Shown one piece after another: positions 6,921-9,148 of a DNA stretch of 9,148 nucleotides. The stretch spans positions 1-9,148 of the forward strand of contig CALZAJ010000053.1 of assembly GCA_945613785.1 (NCBI GenBank). The letters are read 5' to 3'. Below the pieces are notes generated by a model, which was given only the letters and a program-made list of their open reading frames with translations, made no database searches and was not told where the DNA came from. A program made the position numbers and the translations under genes. The stretch is from an uncultured Verrucomicrobiota bacterium (GTDB lineage: Bacteria > Verrucomicrobiota > Kiritimatiellia > RFP12 > UBA1067). Every line of letters starts with the position of its first letter. Within the stretch, counting starts at the first letter, position 1.

Positions 6921-6949
6921 AATCTCCACTCGGACGATTAGAGATTTGT
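6918..6949. promoter_or_regulatory. Inverted repeat ACAAATCTC-N14-GAGATTTGT, candidate fucose operator
   Basis: Two perfect 9-bp arms (6918-6926 and 6941-6949) are separated by 14 bp, so their centres are 23 bp apart, about two helical turns. The pair spans the region from the -10 extension to the -35 edge of the fucI promoter. Its centre is about 70 bp upstream of the inferred fucP start. This suits a dimeric regulator that represses fucI and/or controls fucP. I do not recognise the motif, and no regulator gene is in the window. Confidence 0.6.
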
Positions 6950-6960
6950 ATGATCGGAAA

Positions 6961-6982
6961 GTAATGGGTTCGTCGGTGCGCG
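6961..6982 (+). promoter_or_regulatory. Upstream element shared with the aminotransferase promoter (copy 2)
   Basis: This matches 114-136 closely (GTAATGGGTT, then GTCGGT and GCGCG). Here it spans about -42 to -21 of the fucP promoter, where the -35 region would be, and directly precedes ATTTTTGC and the -10 box. No TTGACA-like hexamer is present, so the element may replace or mask a -35. Confidence 0.5.
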
Positions 6983-6987
6983 ATTTT

Positions 6988-6996
6988 TGCTATAAT
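6988..6996 (+). promoter_or_regulatory. Extended -10 promoter of fucP
   Basis: TGC precedes a consensus TATAAT (6991-6996), in the same TTTTGC context as the aminotransferase promoter. Downstream, five bases and then AAAATAGG parallel the AAAAGAGG of the other promoter. Transcription would start near 7003, giving a leader of about 25 nt that contains AAGGGGA (7017-7023). Confidence 0.7.
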
Positions 6997-7027
6997 CATT
7001 GAAAATAGGGCATCACAAGGGGACCAT

Positions 7028-8410
7028 ATGAACAACGATACACCGATCGTGCCGCGTCAGTATCTTTCGATTTTTATCATGCTCGTGAGCTGCTTCGCGC
7101 TCTGGGGTTTGCTGAACAATATGACGGACAACCTGGTGCCGGCCTTCCAGAAGATCTTCCGCACGAGTCAGTCAACCGCAGGATTCGTGCAGATCTCGTT
7201 TTACGGTGCCTATTCGGTCATCGCGATCTTCGCCTCATTGCTCATCCAGAAAGCCGGTTATCGCGTGGGCGTACTGGTCGGACTGTGCGTTTACGTTCTC
7301 GGCGCTTTGCTGTATGTGCCGGCCTGTATCGCCCAAAGCTTCTGGACTTACATTGCCGGCATTTTCATCGTGGCAGGCGGTTGCGCGGTTCTTGAAACGA
7401 CCTGCAACCCCTACGTGCTCGCGCTCGGTGACGAGTCCACGGCCGTTCGCCGACTCAACTTCGCGCAGATGTTCAACCCCGTGGGGTCCCTCGCGGGCAT
7501 TCTCCTGGCTCAGCAGTGCATTCTCGCGAATCTGAATCCAGCCACGGTCGATGAGCGCAACGAACTCGCTAAAACGGCTCCGGAACAGCTCAACGCGATC
7601 GTCAATCACGAGCTGTTCTGGGTCTGCGTGCCGTATGTCGGACTCTGTGCGGTCGCCGCTTGCATCGGTTTCTTTTTCTTCTTCTCCAAGCGCTCGAGCG
7701 TCGATGAGGTGAAGCACGAGAAGACAGATTTCAAGGTCATCTTCTCAATTCTCGTTCATTCCCCGAAATGGTATCTGGGCGTCATTGCACAGGTCTTTTA
7801 TGTCGGCGTGCAGATTGCCGCCTGGACCTGGATGAACGTCTATTGCCAAAAGGAGCTCGGCGTGACATCCGAGCATGCGGCGACCTATTATCTCATCGCC
7901 TTGTCGACGTTCATCGTCTGCCGTTGGATCGCCACGTTCTGCATGAAGTACATCGACCCGGCCAAACTCATGGCCCTGTTCGCGATCTGCGCCATTGCCT
8001 GTTCGTTCGGTGTCATGTACCTGCGGACCGACGTGTTGTTCTCGATCGGCGGACTCAGCTTCTCGGCGAACATCATCTGTCTCGTTCTGATGAGCGGCTT
8101 CATGTCTCTCATGTTCCCGACCATCTATGGCATCGCGCTCGGCGGCATCGATCCGCGCGCCCACAAGATCGGCGCGGCCGGCCTGATCATGGCCATCGTC
8201 GGCGGCGCCTTGCTGACGCCATGGATGGCCGACATCATTGGTGATGCGAATTCGGTTTGGTGTCAGCTCGTGCCGATGTTCTCGGGCGAGTGGGATACGA
8301 ACCTCAAACTGACCCAGGCCTCGCTGCGCGCGTCCTTCATCGTGCCGGCGATCTGTTTCGCCGTGGTGCTGCTCTATGCGATCCTGTTTGCGAAGAGACG
8401 CAAAGGATAA
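7028..8410 (+). CDS. fucP: L-fucose:H+ symporter, major facilitator superfamily
   Basis: The 460-residue inner-membrane permease belongs to the FucP branch of the major facilitator superfamily and imports L-fucose with protons. It has a hydrophobic profile compatible with 12 helices and a charged central loop (about residues 218-238, KRSSVDEVKHEKTDFK). It follows E. coli FucP (438 aa) closely: LWGLLNNMTDNLVPAF, VQISFYGAYSVIAIFASLL, VLETTCNPYVLALG, LNFAQMFNPVGSLAGI, AQVFYVGVQIAAWTW and a late FMSLMFPTIYGIALGGI. D34 and E123 correspond to E. coli D46 and E135, the residues known for proton coupling and sugar binding. The ATG at 7028 follows AAGGGGA by about 5 nt. It is divergent from fucI and should feed it substrate. 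It ends 11 bp before the converging recJ stop, with no visible terminator. Confidence 0.93.
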   Translation: MNNDTPIVPRQYLSIFIMLVSCFALWGLLNNMTDNLVPAFQKIFRTSQSTAGFVQISFYGAYSVIAIFASLLIQKAGYRVGVLVGLCVYVLGALLYVPACIAQSFWTYIAGIFIVAGGCAVLETTCNPYVLALGDESTAVRRLNFAQMFNPVGSLAGILLAQQCILANLNPATVDERNELAKTAPEQLNAIVNHELFWVCVPYVGLCAVAACIGFFFFFSKRSSVDEVKHEKTDFKVIFSILVHSPKWYLGVIAQVFYVGVQIAAWTWMNVYCQKELGVTSEHAATYYLIALSTFIVCRWIATFCMKYIDPAKLMALFAICAIACSFGVMYLRTDVLFSIGGLSFSANIICLVLMSGFMSLMFPTIYGIALGGIDPRAHKIGAAGLIMAIVGGALLTPWMADIIGDANSVWCQLVPMFSGEWDTNLKLTQASLRASFIVPAICFAVVLLYAILFAKRRKG

Positions 8411-8421
8411 GAGGCCGATTC

Positions 8422-9148
8422 TCAGCGGATGTCGCGCACGCGGATTTCAACATGCGGCTCGCCGAAGTTTGAAATCTCGAGACTGAACAGCACGTCCTTC
8501 AAATTGGACGCGCCGGCACGGAGTGAGTCGGCCTCGTCGCCATGACCCCACCAGACGCCGCGGAGCGGGGTTTTGCCGCCAACCAGGACTTGAAGGTGCT
8601 TGGGATTGTTCCGCATCGGACGCAGCTCGGCCAGCGGAACTCCGCGAAGCGCAAAGACCGGCTCGGGATTCCCTTCGCCAAACGGCTCCATCGCGGCGAC
8701 CTTCTCGGCCAGCTCGAGCGTCAGATCCTCGGGCTCGACCCAGGCGTCGATCGGCATGGCCGAGCGGACCTCCTCAGGGAGCTTCTCGTACTGGATGGCA
8801 CAGGCCTGACAGAAAAGCTCCCGCAGACGGTCCATCTGCCCTTCCTTGACACCAAGGCCCGCCGCTCCTGCGTGGCCGCCAAAATGCGTGAGGGCCTCCG
8901 AACAGGCCTCGAGCGCATCCCGGACGTTATACCCTTCCGGCGCACGGCAAGAGCCCTTCCCGTTCACCAACACGCAGACGGGCACACCCAAGCCGCCGCG
9001 TTCCGTGGCGAGACGCTCGAGGACGCGCGCCGCGACAATCCCGGCGACTCCCGGTTTGACCAGCGGACCCGATTCGCCCAAGTCAATGACCTGTCCCGCC
9101 GCACCAGGAACGACACGCTCCATCGCACGTTCGGTCATCCCCTGTTCG
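8422..9148 (-). CDS. recJ: RecJ single-stranded-DNA exonuclease, C-terminal part (cut by window edge)
   Basis: About 241 residues of the 3' end are present. The frame stays open to the right edge, so the ATG at 9136-9138 is internal and the catalytic DHH domain lies outside. RecJ degrades single-stranded DNA 5' to 3' in recombination and mismatch or base-excision repair. Visible parts are the KPGVAGIVAARVLERL segment (equivalent to the family's HPGVxGIVASRL), the DHHA1 nucleic-acid-binding region with GKGSCRAPEGYNVRDALEAC and the hallmark HFGGHAGAAGL, then the OB-fold region with MEPFGEGNPEPVFALRGV and HLQVLVGG, ending FGEPHVEIRVRDIR. The histidine of the usual HPG is a lysine here, which I regard as lineage variation. 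It converges on fucP. Confidence 0.93.
   Translation of the reverse strand, partial: EQGMTERAMERVVPGAAGQVIDLGESGPLVKPGVAGIVAARVLERLATERGGLGVPVCVLVNGKGSCRAPEGYNVRDALEACSEALTHFGGHAGAAGLGVKEGQMDRLRELFCQACAIQYEKLPEEVRSAMPIDAWVEPEDLTLELAEKVAAMEPFGEGNPEPVFALRGVPLAELRPMRNNPKHLQVLVGGKTPLRGVWWGHGDEADSLRAGASNLKDVLFSLEISNFGEPHVEIRVRDIR

Noticed and set aside
1..9148. CRISPR arrays, tRNA or rRNA genes, insertion sequences, toxin-antitoxin or phage genes
   Set aside because: No regularly spaced repeats, tRNA-like cloverleaf sequence, transposase motifs or phage-like proteins were seen; the window reads as ordinary chromosomal gene content.

Overview
The window is GC-rich bacterial DNA (about 60% GC by eye) with compact genes, Shine-Dalgarno sites and stop/start overlaps. 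It carries six protein-coding genes, one of them cut by the right edge. The lineage cannot be fixed from sequence alone. An exported YdjY-like protein beside rarA, a single-pass coiled-coil protein of unknown family, and a fucose isomerase/permease pair together suggest the Planctomycetes-Verrucomicrobia-Kiritimatiellota-Lentisphaerota side of the tree, perhaps a gut or host-associated member. This is an inference of moderate to low confidence.

Left block (1-4940, all rightward). A short non-coding leader (1-218) holds a strong extended -10 promoter and a 16-bp perfect palindrome. A three-gene translationally coupled operon follows: a class I/II PLP aminotransferase (219-1421), a probable exported YdjY-like protein (1421-2530, TGATG overlap) and the AAA+ ATPase RarA (2527-3807, ATGA overlap). 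After 50 bp comes a single-pass membrane protein with long coiled coils and an acidic, proline-rich tail (3858-4940). A strong hairpin at 4961-5000, A-rich on one side and T-rich on the other, can terminate transcription from both directions.

Right block (5021-8410). L-fucose isomerase fucI (leftward) and the fucose:H+ symporter fucP (rightward) are divergent around a 204-bp control region. That region has one extended -10 promoter for each gene and a 9-bp inverted repeat lying on the fucI core promoter. Together the genes import L-fucose and convert it to L-fuculose. Kinase, aldolase, mutarotase and regulator genes are not in the window. At the right edge the 3' part of recJ (leftward) converges on fucP with only 11 bp between the stop codons.

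The genes themselves are mostly well-known families, and I do not see a clearly new multi-gene system. The most interesting signals are regulatory. The aminotransferase and fucP promoters share a composite architecture, with a conserved upstream element, an identical extended -10 and a matching downstream A-run. The aminotransferase copy appears to be split by about 45 bp that carry a palindrome two bases away from the parS consensus. The coiled-coil membrane protein and the YdjY-like/RarA coupling are the protein-level points worth a second look.
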